Made by a program: the position numbers and the translations under genes. From the NCBI RefSeq assembly GCF_026341825.1, contig NZ_JAPENY010000001.1:1922001-1986000 (forward strand): 64,000 nt of DNA. Direction: 5' to 3'. Below the pieces are notes generated by a model. It worked only from the letters and a program-made list of their open reading frames with translations. It was not told the DNA's origin and searched no databases. Source of the DNA: Streptomyces sp. NBC_00620 (GTDB lineage Bacteria; Actinomycetota; Actinomycetes; Streptomycetales; Streptomycetaceae). Positions 38,711 through 46,479 of the stretch are shown here, piece by piece (positions within the stretch are counted from its first letter, which is position 1; the number at the start of each line of letters is the position of its first letter).

Positions 38711-38756
38711 GGTTACCCCACCTCATCGTCCCCGGGCCCACCGGCCACGACATCGC

Positions 38757-41153
38757 TCAACGGTCCACTCTCTCACCCGTGCCGGACGGGTCCGCGCTTT
38801 CCGGTGCGGTGTCCGGTGTCGGGTCACTCGGGTGCTCCGGGTCGTCTGCCCCGGACTCCGTGCCGGACTCGCCCGCGGGGTGGTCCTGGGAGTCCTCGGT
38901 GTCCTCGGTGGCGTCCGCGTCTTCGTCCGCGCTCTCGTCCCTGCGAGCGTCCTCCTCGGCCTGCCGGGCGGCCGCGCGCTTGCGCTGCGTGTACATCCGG
39001 AATCCGGCGAGCACGAGCAGCAGGAAGCCGCCGCCGATGACCAGCATGACCGTCGAGGTGATCTCGGTGACCTTCACCTCGAAGGTGACGGGGTCGCCGT
39101 ATTCCTGGCCGTCCTGTGTGTACAGCTGGGCGACCACCTTCACTGGGCCGTTGGCCTTGATCGAGGTGTCGAACTTCACCGACTGGCTGTGCTCGCCCGC
39201 GACGGTGATCGGCTGCTCGTCGTAGGGGCCGTCGCCGATCTTGAGGCGGGTGGGCTGCTGCGAGGTGAGGCGCAGGACCAGATGGTCGACGCCCTGCACG
39301 AGGTTGTTCTGCACGGTCACGGGGATCGTGGCGCTGCGACCGGAGAGCTTCGCGTCGGACTTCTCGATCAGTCTGACCAGGCCGGTGAGTTCGTTGAGGT
39401 ACGACGAAACGCTTGCGCGGAAGGTAGCCGCCGGAACGGGCCGGCCGCGCCAGGACGTGGACATCCCCCGGTCCATCGCCCTGCCGAACGGAGTGACCAC
39501 ACGGGACTCGTCGGTGAGGATGACCTTGAAGTTGTCGAGACTCGTCTGCGTGTCCCGGATCCACTCGAAGGCCGACTGAGGCAGCTCCTGCTTGCGCAGC
39601 GAGGAGGGATACGAGGACTCGGCGGGCACCTTCGTGGTGGCACCCGGGTCCGGCTTGGCCTTGGCGGCCGCGGACAGGCTCTGGGACTCCGACCAGTTCC
39701 CGCCCTGGAGCGCCGTCAGTGCCTGCGCCATCGACTGGGCCTGGCTCGCGGACGGCATGCGCTGCGGGGCGACCAGGATGGTGCGCTGCTTCTCCGGCTC
39801 CTGCAGGTTGATCGCCAGGCTCTGGGCCAGGAACTTCTGCACGGCGAGCGTGGAGCTGTCGGCCTTCGTCATGTCGCCCTGGAATGCGGTCGACAGCCGG
39901 GCGTCCGCGACCACCGCGGTCGTCCCGGCGCCGATGGGGCGGGCGGCGCTCGGCGTGTACGACAGCCCGCCCGTCTCGCGCAGGCTGTCGCTGCGGGCGA
40001 TCACCTTGTCGGCGCCGGCGGAGGTGGCGACCTTGACGATCGACGGGTCGAGGGCGCCGTCCGCGGGCCAGGCGAAGTCGGTGTTCGGCGTGACGTGGAG
40101 GATCGTGTCCACCGTGCTGGCGGCCACGTCCGTGGCGTCCTTGAGGTGACTCAGGGAGCCGGTGACGTTCGTGCCGTTGTGCGCCAGAGACGCCAGGTCG
40201 GGGTCGGCGAAGGGGAGGGCGACGACTTCCTTGTCCTCGACCGTCTTCTCCAGCTCGGCGAGCCACTGCTTGGCGATCGCCTGGTTCTTGCCTGCCGTGG
40301 TGGTGTCGCCGTCCTGGACCTGGTAGCTGCGCGTCATGGCGTCGACGGAAGCCAGCAGGTCCGGGTCGAGCACCCAGGTGACGTCCAGACTGCTGCCCAA
40401 GGACAGCAGCTGGTCCAGCCGGCCGCCCGGGGAGATCTCCTTGGCCAGGTCATCGTTCTCGAAGACGGGGGTCTGCTGCGCGTCCGACCCGGTCTCCGCC
40501 GTGAGGTGGACCGTGGAGATCAGTGGCCAGAGGTACGTCGTCTTCGTCTTCGTGTCCGCCGCATCCTCCTGCCAGGGCAGGAACGTCCGCTGGATGCCGA
40601 GGATCTGGTCCCACGACTGGGCGGCGGTCCGGCCCGTGAGGGACACGCCGAGCTGGTAGACCCCGTCGGCGCCGAGATCCAGCTCATCGACGGGCACCGA
40701 GATGCTGAAGGACTGCGAGACGCCGACGACGAGCTCGGAGAACTTCGCGACGTACGTGCCGCCGACCTCGGAGCCGTCGAGACCCAACTGGAACCCGGTG
40801 CGCTTCGCGGCGCTGTCGATCGCGGAGCGGCTGTTGAGAGACGGACCCACCCGCACGCCCACATGGGCGTCTGTGACCGTCTGCTTGCCCTTGTTGGTGA
40901 CCGTGCCGGAGACCGTGATGGTGTCGCCTGCCGTAGGGGCACTGGGACTGAGCGAGTCGATGGAGACATCGACCGTGCTGGACCCGGTGGCGTCGGCCAC
41001 AGTGGTCTTCTCGGCGGCGTACGCGGACGTACCGAGGGGCAGCTGGAGCAGCCCGGCCAGCAAGGGCACACCGGCGAGCAGTGCGCCGCTGCGCCGGAGC
41101 CACCGGCGGGCAGGTGAGGGACTCATCCCCTGGAAGTCTGCCGCCTCGGCCAC
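38757..41153 (-). CDS. DUF6049 family exported membrane protein
   Basis: 798 aa from GTG; an ATG 27 bp later is possible but its ribosome site is too close. A signal peptide (ALLAGVPLLAGLLQLP, about 25-40) is followed by a large extracellular region beginning with an Ig-like repeat (SPSAPTAGDTITVSGTVTN). A C-terminal membrane helix (VMLVIGGGFLLLVLAGF, about 705-721) ends in a basic then acidic cytoplasmic tail rich in Asp/Glu. It corresponds by position to mycobacterial Rv3909 next to MviN. The function is unknown. It lies 46 bp upstream of murJ and is probably co-transcribed. Confidence 0.85.
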   Translation of the reverse strand: MAEAADFQGMSPSPARRWLRRSGALLAGVPLLAGLLQLPLGTSAYAAEKTTVADATGSSTVDVSIDSLSPSAPTAGDTITVSGTVTNKGKQTVTDAHVGVRVGPSLNSRSAIDSAAKRTGFQLGLDGSEVGGTYVAKFSELVVGVSQSFSISVPVDELDLGADGVYQLGVSLTGRTAAQSWDQILGIQRTFLPWQEDAADTKTKTTYLWPLISTVHLTAETGSDAQQTPVFENDDLAKEISPGGRLDQLLSLGSSLDVTWVLDPDLLASVDAMTRSYQVQDGDTTTAGKNQAIAKQWLAELEKTVEDKEVVALPFADPDLASLAHNGTNVTGSLSHLKDATDVAASTVDTILHVTPNTDFAWPADGALDPSIVKVATSAGADKVIARSDSLRETGGLSYTPSAARPIGAGTTAVVADARLSTAFQGDMTKADSSTLAVQKFLAQSLAINLQEPEKQRTILVAPQRMPSASQAQSMAQALTALQGGNWSESQSLSAAAKAKPDPGATTKVPAESSYPSSLRKQELPQSAFEWIRDTQTSLDNFKVILTDESRVVTPFGRAMDRGMSTSWRGRPVPAATFRASVSSYLNELTGLVRLIEKSDAKLSGRSATIPVTVQNNLVQGVDHLVLRLTSQQPTRLKIGDGPYDEQPITVAGEHSQSVKFDTSIKANGPVKVVAQLYTQDGQEYGDPVTFEVKVTEITSTVMLVIGGGFLLLVLAGFRMYTQRKRAAARQAEEDARRDESADEDADATEDTEDSQDHPAGESGTESGADDPEHPSDPTPDTAPESADPSGTGERVDR

Positions 41154-41375
41154 GCGCTCGCCCGTCCCTCGTCGTCGTCAGTGGTCGTCGGAATGTGCGT
41201 CCACGCATGGTAACGATGCGCGCTGAGGGGAAGTGCCGCGGACTGTGCCACAAGATCGGGGGACCGGGCCGAGTGTCCTGTATGTGTGCGTATTGGCCGT
41301 CGTACAGGGAGGGGTCGGCTGTGCACGTTTTATGGAGGCGCCCGCGGGGGCCCCGGCCACGTACCCTTTTCTGTT

Positions 41376-42842
41376 GTGCCGAACGCCAACGAAGACAACC
41401 CCAGTGCCCTGAGTCAGGTGCAGCGCCGCGCAGTGAGTGAACTGCTGCGGGTGTCCCCTGTCGCCGACGAGCTCGCCCGCCGATTCCAGGAGGCCGGGTT
41501 CTCACTCGCGCTGGTGGGCGGCTCGGTCCGGGACGCGCTCCTTGGCCGGCTCGGCAACGACCTGGACTTCACGACCGACGCTCGCCCCGAGGACGTACTG
41601 AAGATCGTGCGGCCCTGGGCGGATGCCGTGTGGGAGGTGGGGATCGCCTTCGGCACAGTCGGCGCGCAGAAGGACGCCCGGGTGGGCGACGTACAGCAGT
41701 CGTTCCAGATCGAGATCACTACGTACCGCTCCGAGGCGTACGACCGGACCTCACGCAAGCCCGAGGTGTCCTACGGCGACTCCATCGAGGAAGATCTCGT
41801 GCGCCGTGACTTCACCGTGAACGCGATGGCCGTCGCGCTGCCGGAGAAGGAGTTCATCGACCCGCACGGGGGCCTGGACGACCTGTCCGGTCGCATCCTG
41901 CGCACGCCGGGTACCCCTGAGGCGTCCTTCTCCGACGATCCGCTGCGGATGATGCGGGCCGCGCGGTTCGCCGCGCAGCTCGACTTCGAGGTTGCCCCTG
42001 AGGTGGTGGCCGCGATGACGGACATGGCGGGGCGCATCGAGATCGTCTCGGCTGAACGGGTGCGGGACGAGCTGAACAAGCTGATCCTTTCCGCGCACCC
42101 GCGCAAGGGCCTGACGCTGCTCGTCGACACCGGGCTCTCCGACCACGTGCTGCCTGAACTTCCCGCGCTGCGCCTGGAGCGTGACGAGCACCACCGGCAC
42201 AAGGACGTCTACGAGCACACGCTGATCGTCCTGGAACAGGCGATGGAGCTGGAGGAGGACGGCCCCGACCTGATCCTCCGGCTCGCCGCGCTGCTGCACG
42301 ACATCGGCAAGCCGAGGACGCGTCGCTTCGAGAAAGACGGGCGGGTCTCCTTCCACCACCATGAGGTGGTGGGCGCCAAGATGACCAAGAAGCGGATGAC
42401 GGCGCTGAAGTACTCGAACGACCTCGTGAAGGACGTCTCGCGTCTGGTCGAACTCCACCTGCGCTTCCACGGGTACGGCACCGGAGAGTGGACGGACTCC
42501 GCGGTTCGCCGCTATGTACGCGACGCGGGCCCGCTCCTTGGCCGGCTCCACAAGTTGACCCGTTCCGACTGCACCACCCGCAACAAGCGGAGGGCGACCG
42601 CGCTCTCCCGCGCGTACGACGGCCTGGAGGAACGCATCGCGCAACTCCAGGAGCAGGAAGAGTTGGACTCGATCCGTCCCGACCTCGACGGCAACGAGAT
42701 CATGGAGATCCTGGGCATCGGCCCCGGACCGGCCATCGGCCAGGCGTACAAGTTCCTGCTGGAGCTTCGGCTGGAGAACGGGCCCATGGAGCGTGACGCG
42801 GCCGTGTCGGCGCTGAAGGAGTGGTGGGCCGAGCAGAGCTGA
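41376..42842 (+). CDS. pcnA: CCA tRNA nucleotidyltransferase
   Basis: 488 aa from GTG at VPNANEDNPSALSQVQR. The nucleotidyltransferase head has LVGGSVRD (47-53) and the metal-binding DLD (62-64). An HD-type domain (LLHDIGKPRTRRF) follows, as in actinobacterial CCA-adding enzymes. It adds CCA to tRNA 3' ends. No ribosome site precedes the GTG (TTTTCTGTT), so the mRNA may be leaderless. The alternative start at 41286 would add 30 Arg/Gly-rich residues. It is divergent from the DUF6049 gene. Confidence 0.92.
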   Translation: MPNANEDNPSALSQVQRRAVSELLRVSPVADELARRFQEAGFSLALVGGSVRDALLGRLGNDLDFTTDARPEDVLKIVRPWADAVWEVGIAFGTVGAQKDARVGDVQQSFQIEITTYRSEAYDRTSRKPEVSYGDSIEEDLVRRDFTVNAMAVALPEKEFIDPHGGLDDLSGRILRTPGTPEASFSDDPLRMMRAARFAAQLDFEVAPEVVAAMTDMAGRIEIVSAERVRDELNKLILSAHPRKGLTLLVDTGLSDHVLPELPALRLERDEHHRHKDVYEHTLIVLEQAMELEEDGPDLILRLAALLHDIGKPRTRRFEKDGRVSFHHHEVVGAKMTKKRMTALKYSNDLVKDVSRLVELHLRFHGYGTGEWTDSAVRRYVRDAGPLLGRLHKLTRSDCTTRNKRRATALSRAYDGLEERIAQLQEQEELDSIRPDLDGNEIMEILGIGPGPAIGQAYKFLLELRLENGPMERDAAVSALKEWWAEQS

Positions 42843-42853
42843 GGCTCTTGGAT

Positions 42854-42885
42854 CGGGTCGATGTTTCACGTGAAACATCGACCCG
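42854..42885 (+). terminator. 32-bp palindrome with parS core after pcnA
   Basis: Perfect 16-bp arms CGGGTCGATGTTTCAC and its complement, with no loop bases beyond the centre. The palindrome starts 12 bp after the pcnA stop, in the gap to the convergent MFS gene. It can act as terminator and centromere at once. Confidence 0.75.
42863..42876. other. parS site E
   Basis: Perfect GTTTCACGTGAAAC at the centre of the 32-bp palindrome. Confidence 0.95.
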
Positions 42886-42904
42886 GGCTCCAGGAACGGG
42901 CGGT

Positions 42905-42918
42905 GTTTCACGTGAAAC
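42905..42918. other. parS site F
   Basis: Perfect GTTTCACGTGAAAC in a 24-bp palindrome (42900-42923). Its centre is 42 bp, four helical turns, from site E. Confidence 0.95.
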
Positions 42919-42937
42919 ACCGCTCCTTGCTTTGCGG

Positions 42938-44215
42938 CTAAGGCGCCGCCCACCGGAGCTCGAAGCGAGCCAACGCGGCAGCCACCGCCGCGTAGAGCAC
43001 CGCCACGGTGACGACAAGCGAAACCGAGCGTCCGTCGGGAGGCAGCACCAGTGCGGCCACTGCGGCCGCGCCGACGAAGGCGACGTTGAACAGGACGTCG
43101 TAGACGGAGAAGATCCGGCCGCGGAAGCCGTCGTCGACCGAGGACTGCACGATCGTGTCCGTGGCGATCTTCGCGCCCTGTGTGGTCAGACCCAGGACGA
43201 AGGCGGCGACCAGCATGGGAGCGGCGGCGAACGGCAGGCCGAGTGCGGGCTCCAGGACGGCGGCAGCGCCGGCGGAGGCGACGATCCAGCCGCCGGGGCC
43301 CAGCCGTCCGGCTGCCCAGGGTGTCACCACGGCCGCGGCGAAGAATCCCGCCCCCGAAATACCCAATGCCAGCCCCAGCAGTGCCAGCCCGTCGTCATCC
43401 GAGCCGGACGTCCAGGCGTACCGGCACAGCATCAGCACCATGACGGTCAGGGCGCCGTAGCAGAAGCGCATCACCGTCATCGCCATGAGCGCCCAGGCCG
43501 CCTGTCGTCGTGCGGGCTCGGCCAGATGGCGCACGCCCGCCGCGAGGCCGTGCGCGGTGCCGGCGAGGGCCGTGGACAGCCTTGACGGCACCAACTCCCG
43601 GTCGGGTCCAAGCAGTTCCGGGGCAAGACGCAGAGATGCGAGGGCCGAGCACAGATACAGGGCTGCCCCGACGAGGACGACCGCCGCGTCGGAGTCCGAG
43701 CCGACCAGCCGGACGACGAAGGCAAGCCCACCGCCCGTGGTCGCGGCGAGCGTCCCGGCGGTGGGCGACAGGGAGTTGGCCATCACCAGCCGCTCGGAGT
43801 CGACGACGCGGGGCAGCGCGGCCGAAAGGCCGGACAGGACAAAGCGGTTGACCGCGGTGACGCACAGAGCGGAGACGTAGAAGAGCCAGTCGGGGACATG
43901 GCTCAGCATCAGGACGGCCGTCACACACGCCAGTGCCGCCCGCAGCAGGTTGCCGTACAGAAAGACCTGGCGGCGCCGCCAGCGGTCCAGCAGGACGCCC
44001 GCGAAGGGGCCGATGAGGGAGTACGGGAGCAGCAGTACCGCCATGGCGGAGGCGATCGAGCCGGCCGAGGTCTGCTTCTCCGGTGAGAAGACGACGTACG
44101 TGGCGAGCGCGACCTGGTAGACCCCGTCGGCGCCCTGGGACAGCAGTCGTACGCCGAGCAGACGCCTGAACCCCTGGAAGCGCAGGAGTACGCGCAGGTC
44201 ACGTACGACAGCCAT
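42938..44215 (-). CDS. MFS transporter
   Basis: 425 aa from ATG at MAVVRDLRVLLRFQGF, with GAGG about 10 nt upstream. Twelve membrane helices are predicted. The MFS loop 2-3 motif appears as GVLLDRWRRRQVFLYG. It is related to actinobacterial MFS exporters of the drug/proton antiporter kind, with unknown substrate. It converges with pcnA across the parS pair. An earlier start at 44272 would add a non-hydrophobic leader. Confidence 0.85.
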   Translation of the reverse strand: MAVVRDLRVLLRFQGFRRLLGVRLLSQGADGVYQVALATYVVFSPEKQTSAGSIASAMAVLLLPYSLIGPFAGVLLDRWRRRQVFLYGNLLRAALACVTAVLMLSHVPDWLFYVSALCVTAVNRFVLSGLSAALPRVVDSERLVMANSLSPTAGTLAATTGGGLAFVVRLVGSDSDAAVVLVGAALYLCSALASLRLAPELLGPDRELVPSRLSTALAGTAHGLAAGVRHLAEPARRQAAWALMAMTVMRFCYGALTVMVLMLCRYAWTSGSDDDGLALLGLALGISGAGFFAAAVVTPWAAGRLGPGGWIVASAGAAAVLEPALGLPFAAAPMLVAAFVLGLTTQGAKIATDTIVQSSVDDGFRGRIFSVYDVLFNVAFVGAAAVAALVLPPDGRSVSLVVTVAVLYAAVAAALARFELRWAAP

Positions 44216-44237
44216 GGAGCACAGCCTCACATACGAG

Positions 44238-44270
44238 GAGGGTCCCCGGGCGGAATGCCCGGGGACCCTC
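44238..44270 (-). terminator. Terminator of ino1
   Basis: Perfect 14-bp stem (44238-44251 with 44257-44270) around GGAAT, 23 bp after the ino1 stop on the minus strand. Confidence 0.88.
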
Positions 44271-44293
44271 AACAGCCATCAACGAGACGGGCT

Positions 44294-45376
44294 TTAGCGC
44301 TCGACCTCGCCCTTGATGAACTTCTCGACGTTGGCGTAGGCCTCGTCGTCGAAGTACTGCACCGGCGGGGACTTCATGAAGTAGCTCGACGCGGAGAGGA
44401 TCGGGCCGCCGATGCCGCGGTCCTTGGCGATCTTCGCGGCGCGCAGGGCGTCGATGATGACACCCGCGGAGTTCGGGGAGTCCCAGACCTCGAGCTTGTA
44501 CTCCAGGCTCAGCGGGACGTCGCCGAAGGCGCGGCCCTCGAGGCGGACGTACGCCCACTTGCGGTCGTCCAGCCACTGGACGTAGTCCGACGGGCCGATG
44601 TGGACGTTCTTCTCGCCCAGGTCGCGGTCGGGGATCTGCGAGGTGACGGCCTGCGTCTTCGAGATCTTCTTGGACTCGAGGCGGTCGCGCTCCAGCATGT
44701 TCTTGAAGTCCATGTTGCCGCCGACGTTGAGCTGCATGGTGCGCTCAAGACGGACACCGCGGTCCTCGAACAGCTTCGCCATCACACGGTGCGTGATGGT
44801 GGCGCCGACCTGCGACTTGATGTCGTCGCCGACGATCGGGACGCCCGCCTCGGTGAACTTGTCCGCCCACTCCTTGGTGCCGGCGATGAAGACCGGGAGG
44901 GCGTTGACGAAGGCGACCTTGGCGTCGATGGCGCACTGGGCGTAGAACTTCGCCGCGTCCTCGGAACCGACGGGCAGGTAGCAGATGAGGACGTCGACCT
45001 GGCGGTCCTTGAGGATCTGGACGACGTCGACCGGCTCCTCGGCGGACTCCTCGATGGTCATGCGGTAGTACTTGCCGAGACCGTCGAGGGTGTGACCGCG
45101 CTGGACCGTGACGCCCTTGTTCGGGACGTCGCAGATCTTGATGGTGTTGTTCTCGCTGGCACCGATGGCGTCGGAGAGGTCGAGGCCGACCTTCTTCGCG
45201 TCGACGTCGAAGGCGGCGACGAACTCGATGTCACGGACGTGGTACTCGCCGAACTGGACGTGCATCAGGCCGGGCACCTTGGCCGCCGGGTCGGCGTCCT
45301 TGTAGTACTCGACGCCCTGCACCAGCGAGGCGGCACAGTTGCCCACGCCGACAATGGCTACGCGAACCGAACCCAT
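44294..45376 (-). CDS. ino1: Inositol-3-phosphate synthase
   Basis: 360 aa. The Rossmann start [20 protein letters not shown] binds NAD, and the conserved [16 protein letters not shown] and [13 protein letters not shown] follow. It converts glucose 6-phosphate to inositol 3-phosphate, the entry to mycothiol and phosphatidylinositol lipids. Length fits the actinobacterial/archaeal short form. It lies 43 bp downstream of the PadR gene and probably forms an operon with it. Confidence 0.95.
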   Translation of the reverse strand: MGSVRVAIVGVGNCAASLVQGVEYYKDADPAAKVPGLMHVQFGEYHVRDIEFVAAFDVDAKKVGLDLSDAIGASENNTIKICDVPNKGVTVQRGHTLDGLGKYYRMTIEESAEEPVDVVQILKDRQVDVLICYLPVGSEDAAKFYAQCAIDAKVAFVNALPVFIAGTKEWADKFTEAGVPIVGDDIKSQVGATITHRVMAKLFEDRGVRLERTMQLNVGGNMDFKNMLERDRLESKKISKTQAVTSQIPDRDLGEKNVHIGPSDYVQWLDDRKWAYVRLEGRAFGDVPLSLEYKLEVWDSPNSAGVIIDALRAAKIAKDRGIGGPILSASSYFMKSPPVQYFDDEAYANVEKFIKGEVER

Positions 45377-45419
45377 TCCGATTGCTCCCTGTATGTACTG
45401 GTGAAACCCCGACCGGGTC

Positions 45420-46103
45420 TCACGTGGTGGTGTCGTCGGACGGATCCGGCCGGGAGCTGTCCCGGTGCCGGGGCAGGCCGCCCGCCTCGCCAGATGTGCT
45501 GTCGTGCTGAGCTGAGCCCTCGGAGGCGGAACTCTTGACGTCCCGCCCCGCTCGCTCGCTCTCGATGAGCTCGTTCAGCCAGCGCACTTCGCGCTCCACG
45601 GACTCCATTCCGTGGCGCTGGAGCTCAAGCGTGTAGTCGTCGAGGCGCTCCCGGGTGCGCGCCAGAGAGGCGCGCATCTTCTCCAGGCGCTCCTCGAGGC
45701 GGCTGCGGCGGCCCTCCAGTACGCGCATGCGTACATCGCGTGACGTCTGCCCGAAGAAAGCGAAGCGAGCCGCGAAGTGCTCGTCCTCGTACGCGTCGGG
45801 ACCCGTCTGGGAGAGCAGCTCCTCGAAGTGCTCCTTACCTTCCGCCGTCAATCGATAGACGATCTTGGCGCGACGCCCCGCAAGTGGAGCGGCGAGGGCG
45901 TCCTCGGGTGTGGCCCCCGGCTCCTCGATCAACCAGCCGTTGGCGACCAGCGTCTTGAGGCAGGGGTAGAGCGTGCCGTAGCTGAAGGCACGGAACACAC
46001 CCAGTGACGTGTTGAGTCGTTTGCGCAGCTCATAGCCGTGCATTGGAGACTCGCGGAGCAGGCCGAGTACGGCGAACTCGAGGATCCCGGAACGCCGGCT
46101 CAT
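45420..46103 (-). CDS. PadR family transcriptional regulator
   Basis: 227 aa from ATG behind GGGAGGAGG. The PadR winged helix spans residues 1-90 ([24 protein letters not shown], split, then [16 protein letters not shown]). A C-terminal coiled coil (about 125-190) and a disordered Ser/Asp tail follow. Its position next to ino1 and the palindrome upstream suggest it represses its own operon and hence inositol synthesis. That is inference, and the ligand is unknown. Confidence 0.9.
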   Translation of the reverse strand: MSRRSGILEFAVLGLLRESPMHGYELRKRLNTSLGVFRAFSYGTLYPCLKTLVANGWLIEEPGATPEDALAAPLAGRRAKIVYRLTAEGKEHFEELLSQTGPDAYEDEHFAARFAFFGQTSRDVRMRVLEGRRSRLEERLEKMRASLARTRERLDDYTLELQRHGMESVEREVRWLNELIESERAGRDVKSSASEGSAQHDSTSGEAGGLPRHRDSSRPDPSDDTTT

Positions 46104-46479
46104 GTCGCCTCCTCCCTGTCGCTGTCTCCTCGGCACGGTCTTTATGCCGCGCTGATGTATCGACTCGATACATCGACACGATAGAACGGCCACTCGGATG
46201 CGGCAAGAGGGGTCACGGTGAACGGCGTCACATCACCGATTCATACGAAGCAAGTTGCCTGATTTGGGGTGAACTTCGGCCCTAGGCGGGTTTTGACGGT
46301 GCGTAGTCTGTGCGGCATGCACACCACGGGGAACCAAGTGACGTCTGAGGACGTCACCGTCCTCGGTGCAGTACGGGTGAATGCGATTACGACCGCATCC
46401 GTACTTCGGGGGGACCGGAAACCAGCCGCAGCCGCTTCCAGGCGCGCATGGGTGCGCCTGCCCGAGGAGTAATCGTTCG
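46104..46479. promoter_or_regulatory. Divergent region between padR and the penicillin-binding protein gene
   Basis: 376 bp without a credible gene. It contains the PadR-type palindrome near 46154-46174 and must hold the two divergent promoters. The rest shows no repeat or hairpin I can defend. Confidence 0.5.
46154..46174. promoter_or_regulatory. Candidate PadR operator
   Basis: GATGTATC-N5-GATACATC, perfect 8-bp arms, 51 bp upstream of padR. The core ATGT-N11-ACAT matches the general PadR operator form. Confidence 0.7.
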
